NCBI GenBank assembly: GCA_963751695.1
Contig: CAVVVP010000009.1
Span: forward strand, 310,001 to 374,000
Reading direction: 5' to 3'
DNA length: 64,000 nt
DNA from: SZUA-22 sp963751695
Lineage (GTDB): Bacteria > Bacteroidota > Ignavibacteria > Ignavibacteriales > Melioribacteraceae
Shown here: positions 26,834-38,350 of the stretch, in pieces
How positions within the stretch are numbered: the stretch's first letter is position 1
How the letters are laid out: each line of letters begins with the position of its first letter
Made by a program: the position numbers and the translations under genes
Notes under the pieces: generated by a model
Databases searched by the model: none
Told to the model about the DNA's origin: nothing
Seen by the model: the letters and a program-made list of their open reading frames with translations, nothing else

Positions 26834-29800
26834 ATGAAAGAACAATCCCAAAATAGGATTGTGCGGTTTTATCTTCTAGTAATACTCTTTTTTCTACTTA
26901 AAACAATTCTCCCTGCACAAATAACAAACTTTAAATTCGAGCACATTGGTGTTGACGAGGGACTTTCAAACAGGAACGTTAATGACATAATTCAAGATAA
27001 AAATGGATTCATCTGGATTACTACTGATAATGGTCTCAACAAATATGACGGCTATAAGTTCACTATTTATAAGAGTGATCCGGATGATCCATATTCAATA
27101 AGCCATAATAAAATAAACAAAATTATTGATACAGAAATTCATGGACGCCAAGTAATTTGGATAGGTACGGAAGGAGGGGGATTAAATGCCTTTGATGTGG
27201 AATGGGAACGTTTCATAAATTGGAAGAAGGAAAAAGCTGACACCAGTTGGGATGCTGTTAATAGTGCGCATTGTTGTGTTTTGTATGACTCCGTAAAAGC
27301 AGAATTTAAAATGTATTACTCTAGTTTTCAGGGAAGTGATAACAGCTGGAAAATTGGACTAGCTACTGCTAAATTTCAAGATTCACTAGAAAAATTAGAA
27401 TGGAAAAAATATAATGGAAATCCAGTTTTAGATATTGGAAATGAAGGGGAATGGGATGATAAAGGTGTTGCATTATCTATTGTTATTATTCGTGATAATA
27501 CATATCATATGTGGTATACTGGAATTCAAGATGATTTGATAACTAGTATCGGCTATGCAACGTCAAATGATGGAATCAATTGGAAAAAATATAAAAATAA
27601 TCCTGTTCTTTCAGAAAACATAGAGCCCACATGGAAGAAGAGTAGTAGTTCTCTTTTCCCAAGTGTGATTTTTGATGGTGGACAATATCACATCTGGTAT
27701 GGATCATTGGATAATATTTGGGAAGAGGGTAAAATAGGACATGCTACTTCAACAGATGGAATAAATTGGAAAAAAGACAAAAATAATCCGGTTGTAAATA
27801 CTTTCCCAAAAGGACATTGGGGTGATAAGGTAGTCGGAGCTCCTTCTGTATTTTATAAGAATGGTCTATATTATATGATGTATGGAGCCAAGTCTTTCGA
27901 CCTATACAAGGCGAGTTGTTGGACTTTTGCTGTATCTGAAGATGGTTCAATATGGAAGCGTTACAACAAACCCGTCTTGGAAGTTAATCATGGATTTGAA
28001 ACTCAATATTGGTCTGCCTGGGTACTTCCATTTAACAACAAATATCATCTTTGGTATACTGAAGGTGGTGTTGATTATGCAAGCAAATCCACTTCAAATT
28101 TCTTGAACATTCGATATGCTTCTTCAACAGACCTTAAAAATTGGAAGAGAAAAAAGAACAATAAAATATGGAAAGAAGATCACTCCTGCCTTACAAGTAA
28201 TTTTGTAAAAACAGTACATTATGATCAGTCCGGTTCTGTTTGGTTAGGTCTTTGGGGGAAGAAGCCGGTCTGAATCGTATTAGAATACCAGAAAAGAAGA
28301 AATGGTTTGATCTATTCTTTAATGAGAATAATACTCATTCTCTTGAAATTGATCATTATCTGAATAGTAACTCGGTTTACGATATTGCAGAGGATGATAA
28401 TAGGAACTTATGGATAGCAGCAAATACCTTTGGAGTCTTTTAAATATGATCCGTTAGCAGATCATTTCGACAATTATACTATAATATCAGAGACACCCAA
28501 TTACTTGCCTTCTTTCAGTATTAACACGGTTTATTGTGATAATACGAATACAGTATGGTGCGGACTTGAAAATGGAGAAATATTAAAAATAAGTAGTGTA
28601 ACCGATTCTGGTGAAGCAAAGAAAACCAAATATACGTTTCAAAACCTATCGGAGATAAAAAAGATATATGGTTATGATAATGAAAACCTTATTCTCTGTC
28701 TTCAGGATGGAAAGGTAGAATTATTTAATAAAGAATCTGGCGATCTTATTTCTCCGGACAAATAATTTTACAACTAATGAGCTGATACTAAAAGAAGGAT
28801 GTAAATTCAATATTTGAGGATAATACAAAGATCAAATGGATAGGGAGTGATAATGGTATAATAAAAATCGATCCCTCAAAAAAACAATTTATTGTTCATG
28901 ACTTACATTTGAAGAATAAGGGTGTAACTGCAAATATACATGTAACATCAGTATTGGAACCAAAAAATAAGAAAAGTGATTTCTTATGGATAGGTACCGA
29001 AGGCAACGGTATCCTAAAGTACAAACCTGGGTTAGGTGTTTATGGATAAGTATTTAGTTTAATACATTAAATAATAACGACTGCTGTGAAAATACAGTAA
29101 ATACAATGTTTGAGGATAAACAAGGAACTATTTGGATAGGAACACCACAGACACTTAATAGATTTGATCCGGCAACAGAATCACATTTTATTTACCGCAA
29201 AGAAGCACACGATCTATATTCAATCTCCGGCGAGGGTATTTATTCTCTGCTGGAAGATAAAGCCGGCAGACTTTGGATCGGTTCTGAGAACGGACTTCAG
29301 TGGTACGACCGGGATAATGATAATTTCCCATATGTTATGGCAGAGCATGTGAATACGATTTATGAACTGGAATATGACGGTAAAAGAGTTTTGCTTTTGG
29401 GTATGTATGAAAACGGCATCAGAGAACTCGATTTGAAGACATATGATTATGAAGAATATCATAATGATCCAAAAGATGAATACAGTATAAGTAATAATAA
29501 TGTGAATGTTATTACAGAGACAAAGTTGGAGGGATCCAGGTCCCTATTGATAGGGACTAATGGCGGATTGAATATTGTGAGATTAGGTGAGGGGGATAAG
29601 GAAAAGTTCAGATTTACTAATTATGATGATGAAGATGGATTGTCCAGTGACGTTATTTACGGCATTATAGAAGATGACAAAGGTATAATTTGGTTGAGCA
29701 CAAACAAGGGATTATCAAAATTTGATCCTTATGAAAAGAAATTTAGGAATTACGAGAAAAGTGACGGATTACCTGCTGAGGAATTCTCCCCACGTTCGTA

Positions 29801-32022
29801 TCTGAAGAGCCACAAAGGGGAACTGTTATTTTGGAAGTCCTAATGGATTGATATCCTTTTTCCCCGATAGCATAAAAGATAATACCAATATGCCCAAAAT
29901 AGTTTTAACAGATTTCCAAGTATTTAATAAGTCAGTGGAAATAAATCCAGATGAAGATTCCGAATCAGAAAAATTCAGTATACCTAAACATATTTCATTA
30001 TTAGATACTTTGATACTCTCATACAAGGAAAATGTATTCTCCTTGGAATTTGCAGCAATGGATTATCATAATCCTCAAAAGAATAAATATACATATATGA
30101 TGGAGGGATTTGAGAATGAATGGAATTATACTGATGCAAAAAGACGAAGAGTTACTTATACAAATCTGGATCCGGGAGAATATGTTTCTCGGGTGAAAGG
30201 TTCAAACAATGATAATTATTGGAATGAAGATGGAAAATCACTGTTTCTTATTATCACACCTCCCTGGTGGGCTACTACATGGGCATACATAGGTTATATT
30301 TCAATAATCCTTCTTATAACATATTTGATCTGGAGTTTTCAGCTAAACAGAATTCAGCTTAAGCATTCAGCCGAATTCGAACATCTTGAAGCTGAGAAAT
30401 ATCGTGAGATGGATCATTTGAAATCTCGTTTCTTTGCTAATATATCTCACGAATTCAGAACACCTCTCACCCTTATTCTTGGACCAATTGAGAAATTGTT
30501 AGCTAAAACAAATGGACAAGGGATATCAAAAGAACTAAGAATGATAAAAAGAAATGCAAAGCAACTTTATTATCTGATAAATCAACTCCTTGATCTATCG
30601 AAATTGGATGCCAGTAAGCTGACCTTAAGAACCAGTGAATACAATGTCGTTGAGTTTATCAAGGGAGTTGTAATGTCATTCGTTTCTCTAGCAGAAAAGA
30701 AAAATATTTTATTGAAACTCGTTTGTCAGGAAGAGAAAATACCACTTTACTTTGATAAGGATCTCCTAGGAAAGATCCTCAACAATTTGATCTCCAATGC
30801 ATTTAAGTTCACTGAATCGAATGGGTGTATTGATATAACACTAAGTAAAGTAGAAAAGCCTGAATCAAATAACGGGAAAGATTTATCTAAAAACAATCAT
30901 GTTGAGATCACTATTTCTGACACCGGAGTTGGTATTCCTTCAGATAGGATAGATAAAATATTCGATAGGTTCTATCAAGTTGATGGCAGTCATACAAGAG
31001 AAAGAGAAGGAACTGGAATTGGTCTCTCGATAACTAAAGAACTTGTCGAGCTTCATAAAGGAGAGATATCGGTAGTCAGTGAGCCAAATAAAGGTACAAC
31101 ATTTACATTGATGTTCCCCCTTGGTTCGGAGCATCTAACACAAGAAGAGATGATTGAAAAGCGAGAAGAAGGAAAGGATGATGACCTCTATCTCGATGAA
31201 ACAGAAGTGCTCCTATCACTTAATGAAACAATGCCGCTAGATCAGTTAGATATTTCTACAAATTACAATAAGCCTCTAGTTCTTTTAGTTGAAGATAATA
31301 GAGATGTAAGAGAATTCATTAAAGGATATTTGAAAGAAGATTATTCACTTATTGAATCAAACAATGGATTGGATGGATTTGAGAAAGCGATTGAACACAT
31401 ACCAGATCTAATATTGAGCGATATAATGATGCCCAATTTGAATGGTGTGGAATTATGTAATAAACTAAAAATCGATGAAAGAACAAGCCACATACCGGTA
31501 ATCTTGCTAACAGCAAAAGCATCGGGTGAAGATAAGATCGAAGGACTGAAAATAGGTGCAGACGACTACATTAAGAAACCATTTAATGCAGAAGAATTAG
31601 AAGTTAGAATAAAGAATCTAATCGAACAACGTAGGAAACTTAGAAAATACTTCAAATCTCAAGGTGTTTTTGAAGTTGATGTCGATTCTATAACTGCTGT
31701 TGATAAGAAATTTCTCCATAAGGCAAGTACAATCATAGAAAATAACTTATCAGATCCAGATCTAAATGTGGAACGCTTAGCTAGAGAATTGGCAATGAGC
31801 AGGACCCAACTCTTTAGAAAGTTCACTGCTCTTTACAATGAATCTCCCAATGCTTTTATTAAAAGAATTAGATTAAGCAAAGCTGCAATTCTTATAGAGA
31901 AAGGATATGGCAATATTTCGGAAATAGCATTAGAAGTTGGATTTACGAATCCAGCATATTTTGCAAGGTGTTTTAAGCAGCATTTCATGAAAACCCCCTC
32001 GGAATACGAGAAAAATATCTAA
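26834..32022 (+). pseudogene. Hybrid two-component sensor (propeller, kinase, receiver, AraC) with at least five frame breaks
   Basis: Five frames build one protein of about 1,720 residues. 26834-28273: signal peptide, then sensor-propeller blades (IIQDKNGFIWITTDNGLNKY, VIWIGTEGGGLNAF), then an inserted glycosidase-like propeller. About 28240-29843: further blades (NRNLWIAANTFG, GTIWIGTPQTLNRFD, GRLWIGSENGLQWYD, GIIWLSTNKGLSKFD). 29848-32022: Y_Y_Y domain, a transmembrane helix, HisKA (FFANISHEFRTPLTLILGP), ATPase (NNLISNAFKFT, GTGIGLSITKEL), a receiver (VLLVEDNRDV, LILSDIMMPNLNG, with phosphorylated Asp in SDIMM and Lys in IKKPFN) and an AraC helix-turn-helix. Such hybrid systems sense glycans in the periplasm and switch on glycan-use genes. 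Breaks lie near 28250, 28440, 28765, 29050 and 29845. Confidence 0.85.
27221..28189 (+). other. Inserted GH43/GH32-like propeller domain inside the sensor gene
   Basis: Residues about 130-452 of the first frame interrupt the sensor propeller between two blades. They carry repeated blades of the form Y-x-M/I/L-W-Y-(T/G)-x then G-x-A-T-S-x-D-G-I-N-W-K-K then N-P-V (for example YHMWYTGIQDD, GYATSNDGINWKKYKNNPV, YHIWYGSLDN, GHATSTDGINWKKDKNNPV), the pattern of five-bladed GH32/43/62/117-type glycosidase folds. The whole frame is open across both junctions, so the insertion is in frame. Catalytic residues cannot be assigned safely. Confidence 0.6.
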
Positions 32023-32220
32023 TCAATCCCCCAAATTATAAACCAAATTCTTATATCATTTTTATTGCTTGTCTTTATAGGTAGGGTTAATGGGGCTTCA
32101 TATGCAACAAAAGTGCAAGTTTTTGGGACTATTGTGGTAGATAATAGGGTATTCAAAAGCTAAGTTAAAGTTAGAGAACGAAGAATGGGGGAATATTTAT
32201 AACCATAGAAAGGAGGCACC

Positions 32221-34182
32221 ATGAAAGCAGCAAAACTACTTTTTTATCTACTCAGCTTTTTATTCATTTACCAATTGAACCACGCTCAGACTAATTTCCT
32301 TAAATATTCTAATCCAGTATTAACTCCTGGAGAGGAAGGAGCATGGGATGCAAGATATATTACCGTCCAAGAGTAATCTGGGATGGTAGTCAGTACAAGA
32401 TGTTTATTGCTGGAAATATTAATGATGAGACCATTGGAATAGGATTTGCAACAAGTTCAGATGGGATAAATTGGGAGAAATATGAAGGAAATCCAGTAAT
32501 GGTTAACGGATATTCTGGAGATTGGGATTCTAAAGGAAGAATTGAACCATCTAACATAATTTTCGATGAAAATCAATATAAGATGTGGTATGATATTGTG
32601 GATATTAACATTCCAAAAGGAATTATCGGATATGCAACGAGTCCCGATGGAATAAACTGGACAAAAGATACATTAAATAGTCCAGTCATGGAGGGTGGAG
32701 AAAATGTCAGTGATTTTGATCATCTTGGAGGGTAGCTGCATGGATAATTCTTGAGGATACCACTTATAAAATGTGGTATACTGGAGCAATGGATAATCCT
32801 AATTTTTCTAATTGGACATTCAGAATAGGATATGCTGAATCAAATGATGGAATTAATTGGACAAAATATGTTAAGAATCCAGTATTAGAAGAGGGTGATT
32901 ATGTGACATGGGGATACGATTTAATGATCCATGCGTGATTTTTGAAAATGATATGTATCATTTGTGGTACGTTGGGAATAACACAATTAGTGTCGTATAT
33001 GTAAGAATTGAATATCTAACATCTTCTAATGGTATTAATTGGGATCCTTCAGAGAAGAAAGTTGCTTTTGAAGACTAATACTTGGAATAGTTTCGCCCTC
33101 GGTAATTCTAATGAAGGAGATATGTACAAAATGTGGTATGTGGAAGTGGAAGGTGGGAGTGGTAACAGATATTATTTATGCAGAAGATTTTAGTAATCTT
33201 GTACATGCTGACAGTGTTATGATAGCTGGAATCGTATATAGATCCAATGGAGATCCAATCAATATCTTAGGCAGAGTAATTAATCTGGAAGAACATGAGG
33301 TAGATGCAAAGGCAATGATAATAAGTGATGATGGAACTGTTTCAGATTCAGCAGAGCTTATGGATGATGGACTGAATGGAGATGGAGAAGCTGGTGATGG
33401 AATCTATGGTGGTTTTTATGACATAAGTGAGAAAAATTATAATGTTGGAATTAAGACAATTGACCAAGTAACTGGATTTACTAGAAATGGACTGAACTGG
33501 GGTATTCTAAGTAGATTCACTGGAAAAGGACCAGTTATGTATGAAGGATTAGAGATTGTAGGTAATGATACAATTGTAAATCCGGGAGATAGGTTAAGAT
33601 TTAATATTCTACTTAAGAATTATGGAATTACTGACACTGTTTACAATGTAGATGTAGAATTAGTATTAGCAGATACAACAATTGAAGAGACAACAACTGG
33701 TGTCCCTAAGTTTGGAGATATAGCACCCGGAGAGAGCCTAACTAGTTATTCAAGACCATTTGCAATCTCATTTAAGAAAAATGGAGTTGACTGTCAACCC
33801 GGAGATTATGAGATTGGAGTTAATATTAAATCAAACGAGGAGATATTTTGGAAGGATTCCTTTATTCTTAAGGTTGTAGGAAGCTGTTGATGTTGAGGAA
33901 GATACCACTATTTTACCGATAGAGTTTACCCTTAAATCAAAACTACCCAAACCCATTTAATCCAAGAACAACCATTAAATACTCAATACCCAATCAATCT
34001 TACGTTTTACTGAAAGTATTTGATGTTCTAGGTAGAGAAATAGAAACATTGTCAACAAGGAACAACCTCAAGGAAACTATGAAGTAGAGTTTGATGCAAC
34101 AAAATTAACAAGTGGCATATACTTTTACAGAATTGAAGCGGGTCAGTTTATTGAGAGTAAGAAGATGATACTATTAAAATAG
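32221..34182 (+). pseudogene. Type IX-secreted glycosidase-like protein, frameshifted
   Basis: Preceded by AAAGGAGG and starting with a signal peptide (MKAAKLLFYLLSFLFIYQL, cleavage near HAQ). Successive frames give the same blade repeats as the sensor insert: GFATSSDGINWEKYEGNPV, YKMWYDIVD, GYATSPDGINWTKD, YKMWYTGAMD, AESNDGINWTKYVKNPVL, YHLWYVG. After that come an Ig-like region (33111-33890, GDRLRFNILLKNYGITDTV) and a type IX sorting domain (NPFNPRTTIKYSIPNQSY, LLKVFDVLGREIETL, SGIYFYRIEAGQ, ending KKMILLK). Frame breaks lie near 32340, 32735, 32935, 33070, 33895 and 34060. It lies 198 bp downstream of the sensor gene and is its likely target. Confidence 0.75.
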
Positions 34183-34189
34183 ATTTCAA

Positions 34190-34218
34190 AAGCGAGGTCT
34201 GAGATGATGGCCTCGCTT
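34190..34218 (+). terminator. Hairpin after the secreted-protein gene
   Basis: AAGCGAGG (34190-34197) pairs with CCTCGCTT (34211-34218), 7 bases after the stop codon. It lacks a long T run, so termination efficiency is uncertain. Confidence 0.55.
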
Positions 34219-34769
34219 CACATAGAATCAAATTCAAAATATTTCAACAAATAAATTCAATCAAAACAATATTCAATTTGACCATCTGAGAGGGCTGGGA
34301 GAGTATGTTAAAAATATAGGCGGCCCTAAAGACCGCCCCTAAAAGATAGGACGAAAAGATTATATTCTAGTTTACAGCAACATTCGAAGTCACTGTTAAT
34401 TTTTTTGATACCATCAAAAGCCTTTAAAGGTAGTATCAGTAGGAGTGTAGTTATTATTGGTATAAGAGAATTAGAATAAACAAGTATTAATTGCACTTGG
34501 AAATTGGTAGGTGTCAGTAAAATGATGGGGAATTGAACTAACCAATTATGGGTAAAGAAGAAAATAGGACTGAAAATCCTTATGGAAAATTTAGATTGAA
34601 TATCTACATTTCAAACATTATTTTAATGTTTAATTTATTAAATCTCATAAATAAAATTAAGCTCTTTAAGTTTTTGAATCAGAAAATTGATTACTATTTT
34701 GATTACCAGTACCCAACTTTTAGTAATCATTTTGTAATCAATCTCAGAGTCTAGCTCCTCTATAAAAAG
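34219..34769. other. Gap of about 550 bp at the right end of the element
   Basis: No supported gene. One 68-codon frame (34548-34754) has no ribosome-binding site and a low-complexity Ile/Asn/Lys/Leu composition. A small GGCGG/CCGCC hairpin at about 34320-34338 lacks a T run on the plus strand and is followed only by a mixed TATATTTTT on the minus strand. Confidence 0.4.
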
Positions 34770-34880
<111 letters not shown>

Positions 34881-34899
34881 GTTTAAATTTTGGACTCGA

Positions 34900-34929
34900 A
34901 ATATAGGCTTTGGCATGATAAATGTCAAA
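34900..34929 (-). promoter_or_regulatory. Promoter of tRNA-fMet
   Basis: On the minus strand TTGACA (34928-34923), a 17-base spacer and TATATT (34905-34900), a near-consensus sigma-70 promoter, also readable as TTTG-N20-TATATTTC. It lies outside the mobile element and places transcription start about a dozen bases before the tRNA 5' end at 34880, so insertion of the element keeps the tRNA expressed. Confidence 0.75.
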
Positions 34930-35023
34930 TAACTATAGAAAATTAGGAATTTTCGCTTTATTTTAATTACAATTCCTGAAATAATAGTTAAATGGAAAGA
35001 ATTACAAGTAAAATAGGTGAATT

Positions 35024-36727
35024 ATGTTAAATTCATTACTCGTTAAAGACTATGCATTAATCGAAAATATTGGTGTTGAGTTCCAAAAAGGACTAAATAT
35101 TATTACTGGTGAAACTGGTGCCGGAAAATCTATCTTAATTGATGCAATGGGATTACTCCTCGGAGAGCGTGCTTCGAACCAAGTTGTACGAAAGGGAGCT
35201 AACAAATCTGTAGTTGAAGGTGTTTTCAGTGTTGGAAAAAATAGCAAGATTGAAAAATTATTAAACGATAACGATATTGATCATTTTGATGAATTGATCG
35301 TTCGTAGAGAAATTTCATTAAAAGGGTCAAATAGATGTTTTTTGAATGACACGCCAACTTCTCTCGCATTTTTAAAAGATATTGGAAATTTATTGATCGA
35401 TCTTCATGGGCAGCATGAACATCAATCTTTGCTTAGAAATTCTACTCATATCGATTATTTGGATGAGTTTGCCGAGATCGAACCTCAATTAAAAGAATAT
35501 AAAGAGTATCATCAAAAACTATCTGATATCGCTAAAGAGCTTTATTTATTGCAGAATAAAGAAAGGGCTCTAAAAGATGAACGAGATGCCTACGAATTTC
35601 AGATTAAAGAGATTGATGCAGTTTCTCCTCAAGTTGGGGAGGAGGAAGCAATTAAAGAAGAGTTAAATTTGCTCGAACATTCTGAAAAATTACTTCACCT
35701 GACGAATAAGATTTATACACTCGCATACGAAAACGAATTCTCGACTCATGATAATTTAGTAGACATACAAAAGAGCTTATTAGAACTTTCTGAAATTGAT
35801 AGTTCATTTGCTGAAAAAGCAGCTGAAGCTGAATCAGCAATCGCAATTATAAATGATATTTCAGATTTTGTTAGAAGTTACAGAGAGAAAGTTGATGATG
35901 ATCCTGACAAGCTCGATTCTCTAAGAGACAGACTTGGGGCTCTCAACTTATTAAAGAAAAGGTACGGTGGAACTTTAGAAAAAGTTATTGAGCACAGATC
36001 AAATATTGGCAAAGAATTCGAAATTGCTAACAACTATAATGAAAAGATAACCGAACTAGAAAAAGAATTGGGAGAAGTCAGATTAAAAACTGGTGAAATT
36101 GCCAAGAAGATTTCAGAACAAAGAAAAGCTGTTGCAGTTAAAGTTCGAGATGCCGTAATAGAAACCCTGAAAGAACTCGGTATCCTAGATTCTGATTTTC
36201 AAGTAAATATTAGAAATATAAGGGCCAATGATAGTGCTGCTAACTTTATTGTAATTAATGACGAAAAATATAAATTCAACGCAAAGGGTTTTGACGAAAT
36301 TGAATTCTTAATTTCTACCAATCCTGGTGAAGATTTAAAACCACTCTCAAAAGTTGCTTCTGGTGGAGAAGTGTCAAGAATAATGCTTGCACTCAAGACT
36401 ATACTTGCAATCAACGATAAACTTCCACTACTGATATTTGACGAGATCGATACTGGAGTAAGCGGACGTATTGCGCAAAAGGTTGGGACTGCATTAAAAG
36501 AACTTTCTTCATTCCATCAAGTAATTGCTATCACACATTTACCGCAAATTGCTGCTCTTGCTGACCAACATTTTTCAGTTGAAAAGAAATCAATCGGAAC
36601 CAGAGTAGTAAGTTCAATTAGACCTCTTGAAGAGGAAGAGAAAGTGAATGAGGTTGCTAAATTGATCAGCGGGGAGGATGTAACAGAAGCAAGTCTCGAA
36701 AGTGCAAAAGAACTGATGAGCGTTTGA
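35024..36727 (+). CDS. recN: DNA repair protein RecN
   Basis: A 567-residue SMC-like ATPase. Walker A GETGAGKS is at residues 29-36 after the typical start MLNSLLVKDYALIENI. A long coiled coil follows (about 150-380), then the ABC signature LSKVASGGEVSRIMLALK, Walker B LLIFDEIDTGVSG and the His switch ITHLPQIAA. Length and order agree with the family. RecN tethers broken DNA ends in double-strand-break repair. It is the first gene of the core region right of the mobile element and reads alone. Confidence 0.97.
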   Translation: MLNSLLVKDYALIENIGVEFQKGLNIITGETGAGKSILIDAMGLLLGERASNQVVRKGANKSVVEGVFSVGKNSKIEKLLNDNDIDHFDELIVRREISLKGSNRCFLNDTPTSLAFLKDIGNLLIDLHGQHEHQSLLRNSTHIDYLDEFAEIEPQLKEYKEYHQKLSDIAKELYLLQNKERALKDERDAYEFQIKEIDAVSPQVGEEEAIKEELNLLEHSEKLLHLTNKIYTLAYENEFSTHDNLVDIQKSLLELSEIDSSFAEKAAEAESAIAIINDISDFVRSYREKVDDDPDKLDSLRDRLGALNLLKKRYGGTLEKVIEHRSNIGKEFEIANNYNEKITELEKELGEVRLKTGEIAKKISEQRKAVAVKVRDAVIETLKELGILDSDFQVNIRNIRANDSAANFIVINDEKYKFNAKGFDEIEFLISTNPGEDLKPLSKVASGGEVSRIMLALKTILAINDKLPLLIFDEIDTGVSGRIAQKVGTALKELSSFHQVIAITHLPQIAALADQHFSVEKKSIGTRVVSSIRPLEEEEKVNEVAKLISGEDVTEASLESAKELMSV

Positions 36728-36764
36728 GCTAAAGATTTTAATTAAATCCAGCTTAAATTCATAT

Positions 36765-36780
36765 TGTGATATAGATCACA
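36765..36780. promoter_or_regulatory. Crp/Fnr-type palindrome upstream of the outer-membrane gene
   Basis: TGTGA-TATAGA-TCACA, a perfect match to the Crp consensus. It lies 26 bp before a candidate -35 box TTGACA at 36806-36811 and 87 bp before the start codon of the barrel gene, a normal position for class I activation. With 24050 it is one of two full palindromes in the window, both next to outer-membrane protein genes. Confidence 0.6.
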
Positions 36781-36866
36781 GCAAAAATAATCTAAACTTA
36801 AATAGTTGACATTTGTATAAGTTTTTCTGATTTTACCCCTAAACATTCAATTTGGGAGGTAATAAT

Positions 36867-37760
36867 ATGAAAAAACTCTACGTATTGTCTTTACTAATAT
36901 TTCTTTCTGGATATTCATTAGCTCAGATTGGCGATAAGATCACTCAACTTCCACCATCGGAAGTACAGAAATACGCAACACCACTGGCTACTTGGACGGG
37001 TACATATTTTAATTCGGGTGGCTACTATTCTGCTAGTGTAGCAAAAACTTTCGGTTTTAAATTAAGTATTGTCGGAATGATGATCTTTATTCCAGAGAGT
37101 CAAAGAACCTTTGATATTAATCCATATGAAGGGTACAATGGAGGTGAAACATCTGCCACATTCTTTGGACAAAATGGCGCTGCAGTTGCAGGCCCAGAAG
37201 GTTTTATTGTATACCCTCCTGGTGTTAATCTGACTTCTGTACCAGCTGGAATTCCTCAGGTAGGCTTTAGTTTGGTCGGTATCGAAGCTATGCTTAGATA
37301 TTTCCCGAAACTAAAAATCAGTGATGTAGAAGTAAATTTATTAGGTTGGGGACTTAAATATAATTTCAGCCAATTAATTCCTGGATTACCACTAGATATT
37401 GCAGCTCAAATACTTTGGAATAATTTTGAAGCCAATTATAATTCCGAAGATGGTCTTAACGATGCTGATATGAGTACATCGAATTTTGCATTTAATGTTC
37501 ATGCTAGTAAAGCATTTGGAATGCTAACTGTATATGGAGGTTTACAGTATGAAACAACCACCCTAGATTTGAATTATGTATATAGTGGATCGGGATTTCC
37601 AGGTGTAGATCCAACGCAATATAGTGTCTCAATGGATGGTGAAAACAGCATGAGATTAACATTAGGTGCTGCAGTAAAATTAGCTTTGATTGTTCTTAAT
37701 GTCGATTATAACATAGGAAGCCAAAATGCTTTAGTTGGCGGCCTAACTTTTGAATTTTAA
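36867..37760 (+). CDS. DUF6588-type outer-membrane beta-barrel protein
   Basis: Start chosen at the ATG at 36867, which has GGGAGG 6 bases before it; the longer frame from 36852 would begin inside that site. The 297-residue product has a signal peptide ending SLAQI and a barrel with many aromatic-Gly turns (YFNSGGYYSASVAKTFGFKL, FSLVGIEAMLRYFP, VNLLGWGLKYNFSQLIPGLP), ending NALVGGLTFEF, whose terminal Phe is the usual outer-membrane insertion signal. It resembles DUF6588 proteins of Bacteroidota, whose function is unknown. It is followed 14 bp later by a lipoprotein gene. Confidence 0.8.
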   Translation: MKKLYVLSLLIFLSGYSLAQIGDKITQLPPSEVQKYATPLATWTGTYFNSGGYYSASVAKTFGFKLSIVGMMIFIPESQRTFDINPYEGYNGGETSATFFGQNGAAVAGPEGFIVYPPGVNLTSVPAGIPQVGFSLVGIEAMLRYFPKLKISDVEVNLLGWGLKYNFSQLIPGLPLDIAAQILWNNFEANYNSEDGLNDADMSTSNFAFNVHASKAFGMLTVYGGLQYETTTLDLNYVYSGSGFPGVDPTQYSVSMDGENSMRLTLGAAVKLALIVLNVDYNIGSQNALVGGLTFEF

Positions 37761-37773
37761 GGAGGAACAAATT

Positions 37774-38337
37774 ATGAAAATCACAAAAACACTTTTAATA
37801 ATATTTTTATTTTCGGGTCTTCTATTCTTTAATGGATGTGACGACCTTGAAAACTTTGAACTGAATATTCCAATAGAAATCCCTATTTATTTTGATGGAG
37901 ATGATGCCCAGGATGACACTTATACACTTGAGTTCTGCTTGAATCAGTATGAAGAATGGGTTGACAATCAAGACAAGATTCAGAAGGTTCGGTATTTGAA
38001 AGCAGCATACTGGACTATCGGATATAGCCCTGCAGCCATAAAAGGTGATTTGCACTTTCGCGTGACTGATAGATTTGGGGAAATCTTGCTTGGAGGTAAT
38101 ATTGAAGATGTCTCACCAGGGGACTATATAGGTGCACCTTTGGTAATTGAGGTGGATTCTGAACAAATTGATGCATTCAATGCTTATCTTAGTGAGATAT
38201 TAAATAAAGAAGATCCAACTTGTCAAGTGCCAACATTTACAGCATTTGGTGCAATTTCTAATATTGCAGGTACCACAGGATCTTATATGGTTGAAGGAAA
38301 AGTTGAATTAGTTTTAGCAGCTGAAGTAGAACCTTAA
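37774..38337 (+). CDS. Lipoprotein of unknown function
   Basis: Start at the ATG at 37774, preceded by GGAGG; earlier in-frame codons overlap the barrel gene. The 187-residue product has a lipobox FFNGC (Cys20) and a beta-rich body (IEIPIYFDGDDAQDDTYTL, KGDLHFRVTDRFGEIL, GSYMVEGKVELVLAAE). No family is recognised. It lies 14 bp after the barrel gene and shares its promoter and terminator, so it probably works at the outer membrane with it. Confidence 0.75.
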   Translation: MKITKTLLIIFLFSGLLFFNGCDDLENFELNIPIEIPIYFDGDDAQDDTYTLEFCLNQYEEWVDNQDKIQKVRYLKAAYWTIGYSPAAIKGDLHFRVTDRFGEILLGGNIEDVSPGDYIGAPLVIEVDSEQIDAFNAYLSEILNKEDPTCQVPTFTAFGAISNIAGTTGSYMVEGKVELVLAAEVEP

Positions 38338-38350
38338 TTTATTTTATTAT

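Noticed and set aside
34318..34345. GGCGG/CCGCC hairpin as a terminator
   Set aside because: No T run on the plus strand, only a mixed one on the minus strand, and no minus-strand gene would need it.
34548..34754. 68-codon frame near the right end of the island
   Set aside because: Composition is Ile/Asn/Lys/Leu as expected from AT-rich noncoding DNA, and no start signal is present.
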